Below the pieces are notes generated by a model. The model saw only the letters and a program-made list of their open reading frames with translations, was not told where the DNA came from and ran no database searches. A stretch of DNA of 64,000 nt, taken from positions 62,001 to 126,000 of the forward strand of contig CAXTKD010000007.1 in the NCBI GenBank assembly GCA_964244885.1, given 5' to 3'. The translations under genes were made by a program, and so were the position numbers. Source of the stretch: CAXTKD01 sp964244885. Lineage in GTDB: Bacteria > Pseudomonadota > Alphaproteobacteria > Sphingomonadales > Sphingomonadaceae. Of this stretch, positions 8,391 to 17,475 are shown in pieces. Within the stretch, counting starts at the first letter, position 1; each line of letters begins with the position of its first letter.

Positions 8391-9971
8391 GTGCATGCCT
8401 TCTCCCAGCTCCTCGACGCCCTCGTCTACACGCGGTCGCGCAACGCCAAGCTGCGGCTGATCGCGGATTATCTGAAGCGGACGCCCGACCCCGACCGGGG
8501 GTGGGCGATGGCGGCGCTGACCGGCGACCTCAACCTGGCCGGGGTCAAGGCGAAGCTGATCAAGACGCTGGTCGAGGAGCGAGTCGACCCGGTGCTGTTC
8601 GCGATGAGCCGCGACTATGTCGGCGACCTCGCCGAGACCGCGTCGCTGCTGTGGGAAAAGCCGCTTGGGCTCGGCGACGGCGATTATGAGGACATCCCGC
8701 TCGCGCAGGTGATCGAGCGGCTGGGGACGCTCGGGCGCGCGGAAGCGCCGCGAGTTCTCGCGGACATGCTCGACCGCCTCGATCCGTCGGGGCGCTACGC
8801 GCTGCTGAAGCTGGCGACGGGCGAGCTCAGGATTGGAGTCAGCGCGCGGCTGGCGAAGACGGGGCTGGCGCAGGCCTTCGGGCTCGATGTCGATGCGGTC
8901 GAGGAGGTGTGGCACGGGATCGCCGCGCCCTATGCCGCGCTGTTCGACTGGGCCGAGGGGCGGGGCGCGCAGCCGACGCAGGCCAACGTGCCCGTCTTCC
9001 GGCCGTTCATGCTGGCGCACCCGCTGGAGGACGAGAACATCGATCTTGGCGCCTACGCCGCCGAATGGAAGTGGGACGGCATCCGGGTTCAGCTGGTCCA
9101 CGTCGGAGGTTCGACCCGGCTTTACAGCCGGGCCGGGGATGACATCACCAGGAGCTTTCCGGACGTTGCCGCCGACTTCCAGGTGCCGGGCGTGCTCGAC
9201 GGCGAGTTGCTGGTGCGCGGGACGTTTCAGGGCGGCGAGGCAGCGTCGTTCAATTCGCTCCAGCAGCGATTGAACCGCAAGGTGGTGAGCGCGAAGGCGC
9301 TGGAGGACTATCCGGCGTTCGTGCGGGTCTACGACATATTGTTCGACGGCGCGGAGGATTTGCGCGGGCTGGGGTGGGAGGAACGGCGCGGGCGGCTGGA
9401 GGCGTTCGCGACTCGGCTGCCGGGCGAGCGTTTCGACGTGTCGCAGCTGATCGAGGGCAGGTCGTTCGACGAGCTGATGGAGCTCCGCATGGGCGCGCGC
9501 GACGCGGCGATCGAGGGGCTGATGCTGAAGCGCCGCGACAGCCCCTATGTCGCGGGGCGCCGCGCCGGCCTGTGGTACAAGTGGAAACGCGACCCGCTGA
9601 CCGCCGACTGCGTGATGATGTACGCGCAGCGCGGCCACGGCAAACGGTCGAGCTTCTACAGCGACTATACCTTCGGCTGCTGGACCGAGGACGGCGAGCT
9701 GCTGCCGGTCGGCAAGGCCTATAGCGGCTTCACCGACGTGGAGCTGGCGATGCTCGACCGCTTCGTGCGGAACCACACCATCAACCGCTTCGGGCCGGTG
9801 CGCGAGGTCGAGAAGACGCTGGTGCTGGAGGTGGCGTTCGACTCGCTCCACCTGTCGACCCGGCACAAGTCGGGCCTCGCGATGCGATTTCCCCGCGTCT
9901 CGCGCATCCGCACCGACAAGCCGGCGAGCGAAGCGGACACCATCGCGGGGCTGAAGAAGCTCGTTACGTGA
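8391..9971 (+). CDS. ATP-dependent DNA ligase, damage-response (exonuclease-associated) type
   Basis: From a GTG at 8391 the protein is 526 residues and starts with the family N-terminus HAFSQLLDALVYTRSRNAKL. It has the ligase N-domain, the adenylation motif EWKWDGIR with the catalytic Lys near residue 227, DGELLVR (motif III), VYDILFDG (motif IIIa), EGLMLKRRDSPYVAGRR (motif IV) and a YKWKRDP motif V. This matches the LigC/LigB-like bacterial ligases that accompany the exonuclease and DEXH helicase. Upstream in-frame sequence is not conserved, so the GTG is preferred over longer starts. Confidence 0.9.
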   Translation: MHAFSQLLDALVYTRSRNAKLRLIADYLKRTPDPDRGWAMAALTGDLNLAGVKAKLIKTLVEERVDPVLFAMSRDYVGDLAETASLLWEKPLGLGDGDYEDIPLAQVIERLGTLGRAEAPRVLADMLDRLDPSGRYALLKLATGELRIGVSARLAKTGLAQAFGLDVDAVEEVWHGIAAPYAALFDWAEGRGAQPTQANVPVFRPFMLAHPLEDENIDLGAYAAEWKWDGIRVQLVHVGGSTRLYSRAGDDITRSFPDVAADFQVPGVLDGELLVRGTFQGGEAASFNSLQQRLNRKVVSAKALEDYPAFVRVYDILFDGAEDLRGLGWEERRGRLEAFATRLPGERFDVSQLIEGRSFDELMELRMGARDAAIEGLMLKRRDSPYVAGRRAGLWYKWKRDPLTADCVMMYAQRGHGKRSSFYSDYTFGCWTEDGELLPVGKAYSGFTDVELAMLDRFVRNHTINRFGPVREVEKTLVLEVAFDSLHLSTRHKSGLAMRFPRVSRIRTDKPASEADTIAGLKKLVT

Positions 9972-10076
9972 TGTCTTCGGCGGGCATTTCGGAATCCCGC
10001 CGCGTCATATGTTTTGCGTAAGTTCAATGGATTAGCGTTTGAGGCAAGACGGCTGCGCGGGCAAAGGGCGCGCATC

Positions 10077-10100
10077 GGCCGGGCTGTCCGGCCGGTTTTT
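10077..10100 (+). terminator. Rho-independent terminator candidate after the ligase gene
   Basis: GGCCGG-GCTGT-CCGGCC at 10077-10093 is followed by GG and five Ts. It sits just past the 3' end of the converging membrane-protein gene. The 3' end of that gene itself holds a perfect GGCGCCGGTC/GACCGGCGCC hairpin at 10121-10144. Confidence 0.5.
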
Positions 10101-10719
10101 AACGTTCGATGTTCGCGACTGGCGCCGGTCTTCCGACCGGCGCCCTCTTCGAGCCCGTCCAGAGCTTCGCGAAGAGCTGCGCGATGTAGAGCGTGGTCAG
10201 CAGCCCGACCAGCGGCGCCTGCCATTCGTGGAACCACGGGCGGCGCGTCAGCAGAGAGATTAGCGCGCCTGCGCCGAAGACCGCGTGGAAGACGAGGTTC
10301 TCGGGCGTCGGCAGGTGGCCGTCGATGACGTAGTCCTTGAGGACGCTGAGGCCGAGCATCGCCAGGATCAGCAGGAAAAACGGCCGCCGCTCGCGGTAGT
10401 AATGCGCGCGCAGATCGACCGCCTCGCCTGCCGGCACGTCGGGAAGCACGACAGCGGCCTCCATGTAGAGGCACACCAACTGCATCAGCAGAACGATGAA
10501 CTGCGGGAAGGTCCAGTCGCGGTGGTCGACAAGCCCGAAGCTCGCCCACCACGACTGCGTCGCGAAGACGAGGATCAGCGCGGACCAGATCAGCGTCGGC
10601 GCATAGAGCTTCACCCGCGAGCGCGAGAGCAGCAGCCCGCGATAGCCCTGGAGCACCTGGGTCATCGCCAGGCCGAGGATGATCGAGAGCAGCACCGAGA
10701 GATAGGAGAAGGCGTCCAT
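10099..10719 (-). CDS. Hypothetical multi-pass membrane protein
   Basis: Starting at the Met of MDAFSYLSVLLSIILGLAMT (10719) gives 206 residues with about six hydrophobic segments and no charged catalytic motif. The longer reading frame adds 18 unconserved residues. Many proteobacteria carry a protein with this MDAFxYxSVLLSIILGLA start, but no function is known to me. It reads downstream of the GST-family gene with a 40-base gap and may be co-transcribed with it. Confidence 0.65.
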   Translation of the reverse strand: MDAFSYLSVLLSIILGLAMTQVLQGYRGLLLSRSRVKLYAPTLIWSALILVFATQSWWASFGLVDHRDWTFPQFIVLLMQLVCLYMEAAVVLPDVPAGEAVDLRAHYYRERRPFFLLILAMLGLSVLKDYVIDGHLPTPENLVFHAVFGAGALISLLTRRPWFHEWQAPLVGLLTTLYIAQLFAKLWTGSKRAPVGRPAPVANIER

Positions 10720-10759
10720 CGGGCCGCATCCTGCCGCAAGGCGCCCTGCGCGAAAAGGC

Positions 10760-11407
10760 TCAGGCCGGGGCATTCTCGCGGAAAGGCTTGAGCTGGGCCT
10801 CGAGCGCGCGGCCGAAGGCCGGGCGCGACGTGCCGCGCTCGATATAGGCGGCGAGCGTCGGGAAGTCGGCGTAGAGCGGGTCGTGCTCGAGAATGCGGAG
10901 GACGGTGACCATCAGCAGGTCGCCGGCGGTGAAGCGGCCTTCGAGCCAGTCCTTGCCGCCGAGCGCGCCGGCGAGGCCGGTCAGGCGCTTGCGCGCGAAG
11001 TCGAGCGCCGACGGGCGGCGGAGCTTCGCCCATTCCTCCTTCGCGTAGAAGGCGTCGAGGCCGCCGATCTCCTGGATGATCGGCTCGACGCTGTTGAGCG
11101 CGGCGAACATCCAGCTGATGGCGCGGAGACGGCCGGGCCCGTCCTTCGGCATCAGCGCCTCGGACTGCTCGGCGATGTGGAGGACGATGGCGCCGCTCTC
11201 GAACATCGAGACGCCGTCCTCCTCGAGCATCGGCACCTGCCCCCACGGCTGCTTGGCGCGGTAGGCGGGGCTGGCGGTGTCCTCGAAGCCGAGCAGGCGC
11301 GCCTCGTAGGGAATGCCGGCCTCCTCATAGGCCCAGCGGACGCGGAGGTCGCGGACCTGCCCCTGCGCGAAGGGCGGAACCCATTTGAAGGCGCTGACGC
11401 AGGGCAT
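10760..11407 (-). CDS. Glutathione S-transferase family protein
   Basis: The 215-residue product has an N-terminal thioredoxin-like domain with QPWGQVPMLEEDG and FESGAIVLHIAE, the cis-Pro and glutathione-contact region of GSTs, then a helical C-terminal domain with RFTAGDLLMVTVLRI, equivalent to the N-capping S/T-x-x-D motif. The ATG at 11407 has AAAGGA eight bases upstream; an upstream Met at 11428 is possible but lacks a site. The substrate is not predictable. Confidence 0.85.
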   Translation of the reverse strand: MPCVSAFKWVPPFAQGQVRDLRVRWAYEEAGIPYEARLLGFEDTASPAYRAKQPWGQVPMLEEDGVSMFESGAIVLHIAEQSEALMPKDGPGRLRAISWMFAALNSVEPIIQEIGGLDAFYAKEEWAKLRRPSALDFARKRLTGLAGALGGKDWLEGRFTAGDLLMVTVLRILEHDPLYADFPTLAAYIERGTSRPAFGRALEAQLKPFRENAPA

Positions 11408-11503
11408 GGAGATTTCCTTTTCCGACAATTACTTTGGTATCAACCTATATCGCCGGCGTCTACCCCTTTGCCCGCCGCGATGACGGTTGGCTAAGGTGGC
11501 GCG

Positions 11504-12337
11504 ATGTCCCCGCTCGCGCTCGCTTACCTCATGATGGCCGTATCGGGCGCGCTGCATGCGGTGGTGAACGCCATCCTCAAGGCGGGGAAGGACAAGCTCG
11601 TCGGGCGCGCGCTGATCGACGGGTCGAGCGCGCTGTTGATGCTGCCGATGATCTTCGTCGTGCCGTGGCCGGCGGGCGCGTGGGGGTGGCTGGCGGCGTC
11701 GGCGGCGGCGCACCTCGTCTACCTGTTCGCGCTGGTGAAGGCGTTCGAGAGCGGCGACTTCTCGGCGGCCTATCCGGTGGCGCGCGGGGTGGCGCCGCTG
11801 GTGACGGCGGGCGTGGCGATCGGGCTGCTTGGCGAGAGAGCGTCGGCGGTGACGGTGGCGGGGATCGCGGGGATCGGCGGCGGGCTGATGGCGATGGGCA
11901 TCGGGCGCCACATCGGGCGGGCGTCGCTTTCGTGGTCGCTGCTCACCGGGGTGATGATCGCGGCCTATACGGTGATCGACGCGCACGGCGTTCGCGCCGC
12001 GCCGACGGCGGGGAGCTACATCGCCTGGACCTTCGTGCTGCTCGGCTTCTCGATCGGCGGGGTGTTCGCGGCGATCCGCGGGAGGGGCATCGTCACGGTG
12101 GTGAAGGCGCAGTGGAAGCCGGGCGCGGCGGCGGGGCTGCTGTCGATCGGCACCTACGGGCTGGCGTTGAGCGCCTACCGCCTCGGGCCGACCGCGCCGC
12201 TGGCGGCGCTGCGCGAGACGGGGATATTGGTGGCGACGGGGATCGCGGTGTTCGCGTTCCGCGAGAGCGTGTCGGCGCGGCGGCTGGCGGCGATCGGCGC
12301 GATCGCGGCGGGGGCGATGCTGGTGCTGATGGGGTGA
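11504..12337 (+). CDS. EamA/DMT-family transporter
   Basis: This 277-residue protein consists of ten hydrophobic helices in two repeated EamA halves; the second half ends with PLAALRETGILVATGIAVFA and a final helix. A conserved YPVARGVAPL segment sits in the first half. The drug/metabolite transporter superfamily moves small metabolites, and the substrate cannot be read from sequence. It is divergent from the GST gene and followed by a palindromic repeat. Confidence 0.85.
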   Translation: MSPLALAYLMMAVSGALHAVVNAILKAGKDKLVGRALIDGSSALLMLPMIFVVPWPAGAWGWLAASAAAHLVYLFALVKAFESGDFSAAYPVARGVAPLVTAGVAIGLLGERASAVTVAGIAGIGGGLMAMGIGRHIGRASLSWSLLTGVMIAAYTVIDAHGVRAAPTAGSYIAWTFVLLGFSIGGVFAAIRGRGIVTVVKAQWKPGAAAGLLSIGTYGLALSAYRLGPTAPLAALRETGILVATGIAVFAFRESVSARRLAAIGAIAAGAMLVLMG

Positions 12338-12353
12338 GTGCACACTTCCGAGT

Positions 12354-12432
12354 CCGTTCGTCCTGAGCTTGTCGAAGGACGAGATCGCACCGCCGTGTGT
12401 GCCACGTCCTTCGACAGGCTCAGGACGAACGG
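12354..12432. repeat. REP-like long inverted repeat of sphingomonad type
   Basis: Two 28-base arms, at 12354-12381 and 12405-12432, are inverted copies with only one mismatch (CCGTTCGTCCTGAGC-t/c-TGTCGAAGGACG), with a 23-base spacer. This GTCCTTCGACAGGCTCAGGACGAA motif is a very common extragenic palindrome in sphingomonad genomes. It lies between the convergent EamA and M16 genes, where such elements usually sit. Confidence 0.85.
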
Positions 12433-12456
12433 AGGTTGGGGGTGGCGCAGGCTTGG

Positions 12457-15270
12457 CTATTGAGCTGAGCGGACCTCGACCGGCATGCCCAGCGCCTTCA
12501 GCTGCGGCTCGACGCTGGCGCGGTCGCCGATGACGATCCAGACGAGCTTCGAGGCGTCGAGCGAGGCGGCGGTGGCGGTCTTGAGGTCGTCGAGCGTCAG
12601 CGCGGCGTAGCGGGCGGGGAGCGTCACCTGATAGTCGTCGGGGCGATTGAGGACGTAGTTGCGCTCGATCGAGCCGAGGACGGCGCCGGCGTCCTCATAG
12701 CCGCCGGGGAGCGAGCGGACGTTGTTGGCGACGGTGCGCGCCAGCTCCTCCTGAGTCGCGGGCTTGTCGGTGCGGAAGGCGGCGATGTCGGCGAGCGCGG
12801 CGGCGATCGACGGCCCGGTCTTGTCGGTCTGGACCGGGGCCGAGAAGAAGAACGGCATCTGCTCCCGGACCGCGCTGACGCTGGTCGAGACGCCGTAGGC
12901 CCAGCCCTTCGACTCGCGCAGGTCGGTGTTGAGCCGCGAGGTGAAGGTGCCGCCGAGGATGTCGTTGGCGGTGAACAGCGGCAGGAGGTCGCCGGTGCCC
13001 TTCGCGGCGAGCGGCGCGCCGGCGAGAATCAGCGACTGCGGCGAGCCGGGACGGTCGATCAGGATGATGCGGCCGGCGGCGGTGGGCGTCACGGTGGTGA
13101 ACGCCTTGACGCCCCTTGGCGCGGGCGGCGGGGTCCAGTTTCCGAAGCGCGCTTCGAGCAGCGGCTTCAGCTCGGCCATGGTGACGTCGCCGGCGACGAA
13201 CAGCCGGGCGTTGTCGGGGCGGATCCAGCGGCGGTGGAAGTCGAATAGATCGGCCCGGGTGATCGCCTTGACGCCAGCGACGGTGCCCGAGCCGGTGAAC
13301 GGGATGCCGTAGGGGTGAGCGGGGCCGTAGATCAGCGCGGGCAGCTCGCGCGAGGCGAGCGAATCGGGGTCGGTCAGCTCCTGCGCGATGCGGGTGAGGA
13401 GCTGGGCGCGGACGCGCTCGATATCGGCCGGGTTGAAGGCGGGATTGCGGACGATGTCGGCGAACAGGTCGATCGAATCGGCGAGGTTGGGTTTCAGCGC
13501 ATTGAGGCTGAAGCGCGTGCGGTCCATCGCGGCGCCCTCGCCGATATAGGCGCCGAGCCGCTCGGCCTCCTCGGCGATCTGCTGCGCGCTGCGATGGGCG
13601 GTGCCTTCCTCGGCGAGCCCGAGCATCAGCGCCTGGGTGCCGAGCTTGGCGCGCGGGTCGGCGGCGTTGCCGGCATCGAACGACAGCGACATCTGTACGA
13701 CCGGAATTTCCGCGCGGCGCGCGAGCTCGACGACGAGGCCGTTCGACAAGGTGGCGCGCTCGACCTTGGGGAAGTCGAGCTTGGGGTAGCCCGCGACGAT
13801 TGGGCGCGGGACGCGCGGCGTGCCGGCGGGGGCGACGGCGGAAGGCGGGGCGCTGGCCCTTGCGGCGGCGGAAGTTTCGGCGAGGCTGTCGCGGGCCCGG
13901 GCCTGCTCGGTCGCCTCGCGCTTGCCGGGCAGGACGGTGAGGCGGAAGTCGCCGCGCGACAGCCAGCGGGCGGCGACGGCGCGGACTTCCGACGGAGTCG
14001 CCGTGGCGTAGCGGGCGAGCTCGGTGCGCCAGAAATTGGGGTCGTTCGCGTAGAGCGCGCCCTCGGCCAGCGTCGCCGCCTTGCCGCCGAAGCCGCCGAC
14101 CGATTCGAGGCCGCGGATGGTCTGCGCCGCCGAGCGGGTCGCGACCCGGCCGACCTCGTCGGCGGTCGGGCCGTCTTTCAGGAACTGCGCGAGGACGGCG
14201 TCGATGCGCGCCTCGACCAGTTTCGGATCGACGCCGGGCCGCACGTCGGCCTCGATTCCGAACTGGCTGGCGAGCTCGAACGGCTCGACATAGGCGGCGA
14301 TCGAGACCGCGAGCTGGCGGTCGTGGACGAGGTCCCTGTAGAGCCGCGACGACGGGCCGCCGCCGAGCACGGTCGAGGCGATGTCGAGCGGCACGGTCGC
14401 CGGGTCGACGCGGCCGGGAACGAGCCACAGGCGGGTAAGCTTCACCGTCGCCACGGCATCGTGGAGGACGGTGCGGGTCGTGGTGGTGCGGACCGGCAGC
14501 GGCGCGGTGGCGTGGCGGACGTTCGGCCCGCGCGGGATGTCGCCGAAATATTTCTGCGCGAGGGTGTGAGCGGTCGCGGCGTCGATGTCGCCGGCGAGGA
14601 CGAGGACGGCGTTCTGCGGGCCGTAATTGGCGCGGAACCAGCCCTTCACGTCATCGAGGCTGGCGCCGTCGAGGTCGGCCATCGAGCCGATCGTGCTGTG
14701 GTGATAGGGGTGCGAGTCGGGGAACAGCCCCTCCAGCACCGCATATTGGCTGAGCCCATAGGGCCGGTTGTCGTTCTGGCGCTTCTCGTTCTGGACGACC
14801 GAGCGCTGGTTATCGAGGATCTTCTGGTCGATCGCGCCCAGCAGATGCCCCATGCGGTCGGACTCGAGATAAAGCGCCAGCTCCAGTGCCGGGGTCGGGA
14901 CGTTCTCGAAATAATTGGTGCGATCGAACCAGGTGGTGCCGTTGTAGTCGGTGGCGCCGACCTCCTCCAGCGGCACGAAGAAATCCTGCCGGTTGTTCTC
15001 GCTGCCGTTGAACATCAGATGCTCGAACAGGTGGGCGAACCCGGTCTTGCCCCTGGGCTCGTCCTTCGAGCCGATCTTGTACCAGACGTTGACCGCGACG
15101 ATCGGCGCCTTCCTGTCGGTGTGGACGATGACTCGCAGGCCGTTGGCGAGCGTGAACTGGCTGAACGGAATGTCGACCTGCGCGACAAGCGCGGAGACCG
15201 GCGCGGGGGCGGCGTGCGCGGCGACGGGGGCGAGGAAAAGGGCGCAGGCGAGAAGGCGGAGGAAACGCAT
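12457..15270 (-). CDS. M16 family metallopeptidase (two-domain, periplasmic)
   Basis: The 937-residue protein starts with a signal peptide (MRFLRLLACALFLAPVAAHA) and has two M16 halves. The N-terminal half carries the inverted zinc site HLFEH near residue 82 with the downstream Glu region, and the C-terminal half lacks HxxEH (it reads LGLAEEGTAH). This arrangement is typical of pitrilysin/insulinase-like PqqL-type enzymes that degrade peptides in the periplasm. The start at 15270 was chosen because it begins the signal peptide. A 36-residue upstream extension is mostly encoded by the adjacent repeat. Confidence 0.9.
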   Translation of the reverse strand: MRFLRLLACALFLAPVAAHAAPAPVSALVAQVDIPFSQFTLANGLRVIVHTDRKAPIVAVNVWYKIGSKDEPRGKTGFAHLFEHLMFNGSENNRQDFFVPLEEVGATDYNGTTWFDRTNYFENVPTPALELALYLESDRMGHLLGAIDQKILDNQRSVVQNEKRQNDNRPYGLSQYAVLEGLFPDSHPYHHSTIGSMADLDGASLDDVKGWFRANYGPQNAVLVLAGDIDAATAHTLAQKYFGDIPRGPNVRHATAPLPVRTTTTRTVLHDAVATVKLTRLWLVPGRVDPATVPLDIASTVLGGGPSSRLYRDLVHDRQLAVSIAAYVEPFELASQFGIEADVRPGVDPKLVEARIDAVLAQFLKDGPTADEVGRVATRSAAQTIRGLESVGGFGGKAATLAEGALYANDPNFWRTELARYATATPSEVRAVAARWLSRGDFRLTVLPGKREATEQARARDSLAETSAAARASAPPSAVAPAGTPRVPRPIVAGYPKLDFPKVERATLSNGLVVELARRAEIPVVQMSLSFDAGNAADPRAKLGTQALMLGLAEEGTAHRSAQQIAEEAERLGAYIGEGAAMDRTRFSLNALKPNLADSIDLFADIVRNPAFNPADIERVRAQLLTRIAQELTDPDSLASRELPALIYGPAHPYGIPFTGSGTVAGVKAITRADLFDFHRRWIRPDNARLFVAGDVTMAELKPLLEARFGNWTPPPAPRGVKAFTTVTPTAAGRIILIDRPGSPQSLILAGAPLAAKGTGDLLPLFTANDILGGTFTSRLNTDLRESKGWAYGVSTSVSAVREQMPFFFSAPVQTDKTGPSIAAALADIAAFRTDKPATQEELARTVANNVRSLPGGYEDAGAVLGSIERNYVLNRPDDYQVTLPARYAALTLDDLKTATAASLDASKLVWIVIGDRASVEPQLKALGMPVEVRSAQ

Positions 15271-15345
15271 GGGGCACTTTCGCTGGGATGGCGGGAGCAT
15301 AGCGGGCGGTGGGGTGGGCGCAAAGGGACGCGCGGGCGCTTTAGC

Positions 15346-15486
15346 CCCTCTCCCTGGAGGGGAGAGGGAGGGGCCCACGAAGTGGGAGGGAGAGGGTGGT
15401 GCGGGCGAAGGGCGTGGAGGTGCCGCTTGCGACCACCCTCTCCCCGCTCGCTGACGCGAGTCGCCCTCTCCCCTCCAGGGAGAGGG
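15346..15486. repeat. Dispersed intergenic palindromic repeat, copy 2
   Basis: It shares the inner block GGTGGTGCGGGCGAAGGGCG ... GCGACCACCCTCTCCCCGCTC and CGCGAGTCGCCCTC with 370-494. The outer arms CCTCTCCCTGGAGGGGAGAG and CTCTCCCCTCCAGGGAGAGG are inverted copies, so the whole unit folds on itself. It fills the gap between the M16 gene and the sulfotransferase-like gene. Confidence 0.75.
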
Positions 15487-15487
15487 T

Positions 15488-16528
15488 TTATGCCCGGCGC
15501 GCCAAGGGGGCCGCCATGTCGCCGGGGAGCCTCGGGAGATGCGCCACCGCCCAGTCGAGCGTCGCGGCGATGGTGTCGCGGTGGGCGAGGTTGACGGCGC
15601 GGTCCTCGGCGCGCCGGGCGGCGGGGTCGAAGGCCACGCCGGGCGCCTTGGCGTTGAAGCCGATGTGCGCGGCCGCCGAGGCGGCGATGTCGGCGTCGTC
15701 GAGCGGCAGGTCGAGCGCTTCGGCGGCGCGGGCGAGCGCGGCCGCCGGGGTCTGGGCGATCTCGCGGAGCAGGACGCGGCGTCCGGCGTCCAGCCCGAGA
15801 TTGGCGAAGGCGTGGCGCTGGAGATGGTGGAAGACCGCGATCATCCGCGCCACCGGGCCGAACGCGCCGCCGCCCGGCCGGCCCGCCGACGCGACCAGCG
15901 CGGCCTGGTCGGGGAAGGCGGTCTGCAGCGCCTGCAGGCAGCGCAGGGTGAACACGATACGCTCCCGCCCGCCGCGGAACACCGCGGTCAGGAAGGTCGG
16001 GAGGCCGATCTCGACGAGCAGGATACGCTCGGTGCGGGGATTCGGAAACAGCTCGCGGAGCAGCGAATTGACCCAGTTCGACGGCTTGACGACGACGGGC
16101 TCGCCGAGGCTCCAGCGCTTGGCGAGCTGGCAGCGAACCAGCGCGAGGACGGAGGCGAAATCGCTGTCGGCGACGCCCGCGGCGCGCTGCGCCATCGCCC
16201 AGTCGGCGAGGTCGACGAGCGCCTGCGGCTCCTTGGCGGCGAAGGCCTTGCCCGGCACGTCGCACATCCGCGCGAGAAGCGTCGACCCGCAGAACGACAT
16301 GTGGAGGATATAGCGTTCGCGCCCGCCGGGCGGCGGGGCGGCGGCGAGCGCGGCGTCGATCGGCACCGACAAGGGCGCGCGATCGGAGAGCGGCGTGCGG
16401 CCGTCGAGGAACGAGGCGTTGGAGAGAATATCGCGCCGCGTTTCGACGAACAGCAGGCGGCGCGCCGCGGGATCGACGCGGTGGAGCAGGTAACGCGGAT
16501 CGGCGAGGAGGTCGGCGAGCGGGGGCAT
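15488..16528 (-). CDS. Sulfotransferase-like P-loop protein of unknown function
   Basis: This 346-residue protein has RYILHMSFCGSTLLARMC at about residues 72-89, resembling the 5'-phosphosulfate-binding loop of sulfotransferases, followed by KEPQALVDLADW and a VVVKPSNWVNSLLRELF segment. The C-terminal helical part ends near the repeat. I infer a PAPS-type P-loop fold without knowing an acceptor. It has no signal peptide or membrane segment. The same-strand 2OG oxygenase and flavin reductase lie upstream, about 220 bases away. Confidence 0.55.
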   Translation of the reverse strand: MPPLADLLADPRYLLHRVDPAARRLLFVETRRDILSNASFLDGRTPLSDRAPLSVPIDAALAAAPPPGGRERYILHMSFCGSTLLARMCDVPGKAFAAKEPQALVDLADWAMAQRAAGVADSDFASVLALVRCQLAKRWSLGEPVVVKPSNWVNSLLRELFPNPRTERILLVEIGLPTFLTAVFRGGRERIVFTLRCLQALQTAFPDQAALVASAGRPGGGAFGPVARMIAVFHHLQRHAFANLGLDAGRRVLLREIAQTPAAALARAAEALDLPLDDADIAASAAAHIGFNAKAPGVAFDPAARRAEDRAVNLAHRDTIAATLDWAVAHLPRLPGDMAAPLARRA

Positions 16529-16666
16529 GCCGCCTGTATCAGGTCGCTAAGACAGCGACGCAAGTGCTACATGTGTCGCAGGGCCTCGGTTCGACCGAAA
16601 GGCGGCTCGGTTTGCCGGATGAAGAGGTTCGTGGCTGTCTTTCTGTCCGAACGACCGCGCCTTCCG

Positions 16667-16714
16667 CCCGGCGCTGTCACCCCTACCTGACCTCCCCCAT
16701 CGAAGGGGGAGGGA
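16667..16714. repeat. Short dispersed repeat, copy 2
   Basis: CCCGGCGCTGTCACCCCTACC followed by CCTCCCCCATCGAAGGGGGA repeats the element at 3410-3456 with a few changes, and the similarity continues weakly into the downstream TGGCAA-GGGCGT. It sits between the sulfotransferase-like and 2OG-oxygenase genes in a 221-base gap that otherwise shows nothing recognisable. Confidence 0.6.
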
Positions 16715-16749
16715 CTCGTCGGAGCGATTGGCAAGGGCGTTCCGACCGA

Positions 16750-17475
16750 TCAGCGCTTCGCCCTGAGCCACCCCGTGATCGCGTAGCGGCGGTAGGCGGC
16801 GGCGGGGGTTACGGTGGAGACGCTGTGGAGCTGGGGGACGGCGAACAGGTCGAGGGTGTTGAAGGCGGGGGTCTCGCCGGAGACCGCTCCGTCCTCGCCG
16901 TGGAAGAGCAGGAGGCCGCCCCATTCGGTGCGCCAGACCGGGGTGAGGCCGAAGACATAGGCGGCGAGCCGGCCCTTGCCGGGGACGGCGTCGTCGTGGC
17001 CGGTGAGGAAGTCGCCGGGGGCGTAGGCGGTCGCCTGGCCGTCGGCGAAGGCGATCGCGGGCTGGCCGGTGATGCGGCGGAGGAGGTCGCGCGGCGGCCC
17101 CGACGACAGCCAGCGCGCGAAGCCGGCGAGCGGGTCTTCGGCTGGCGCCTCGGGCAGGTCGCCGTCGGGCAGGCGGATGGCCTCGTAGCGGTGCTGGAAG
17201 CCTTCGCGCGCGCCGGCGTGGACGGCGGCGTCGAGCTTCGCGAGCGCGTCGGGCGTCATCGCGGCGCGGGTCGGGCGGTCGAGCTCGAAGACCTTGCCGC
17301 CGCTGTTGACGACCTGCCGCCAGTCCTCGCGCGCGCGCAGATTTTGGTGAACCGCCAGCGCTGCGCCAGGCTCAAGAAAGCCCGCGACGCGGACGCGCCC
17401 GGCGCTCGCGAACCGGGTGGCGAGCGCCTCGGCGTCGAGCGCCGGATTGAGCGTGAACGTCAGCGCCCCGGTCAT
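16750..17475 (-). CDS. 2-oxoglutarate/Fe(II)-dependent oxygenase (prolyl hydroxylase-like)
   Basis: The 241-residue protein shows the double-stranded beta-helix iron site: H-x-D in TGHDDAVPGKGR, the distal His in FAVPQLHSVSTVTP, and the 2-oxoglutarate Arg in YRRYAITGW near the C-terminus. The WGGLLLFHGEDG strand sits between them. The order and spacing match OfdC/Tpa1-like proline 4-hydroxylases, so a protein substrate is possible but unproven. Its ATG overlaps the stop of the upstream flavin reductase (TGATG), so the two are co-transcribed. Confidence 0.8.
   Translation of the reverse strand: MTGALTFTLNPALDAEALATRFASAGRVRVAGFLEPGAALAVHQNLRAREDWRQVVNSGGKVFELDRPTRAAMTPDALAKLDAAVHAGAREGFQHRYEAIRLPDGDLPEAPAEDPLAGFARWLSSGPPRDLLRRITGQPAIAFADGQATAYAPGDFLTGHDDAVPGKGRLAAYVFGLTPVWRTEWGGLLLFHGEDGAVSGETPAFNTLDLFAVPQLHSVSTVTPAAAYRRYAITGWLRAKR

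Noticed and set aside
10121..10144. Perfect GGCGCCGGTC/GACCGGCGCC hairpin as a terminator
   Set aside because: It lies inside the 3' end of the membrane-protein gene and has no T-run; the better terminator candidate is at 10077-10100.
13315..15594. Long plus-strand frame opposite the M16 protease
   Set aside because: It is an antisense shadow with biased composition, no ribosome site and no domain motifs.
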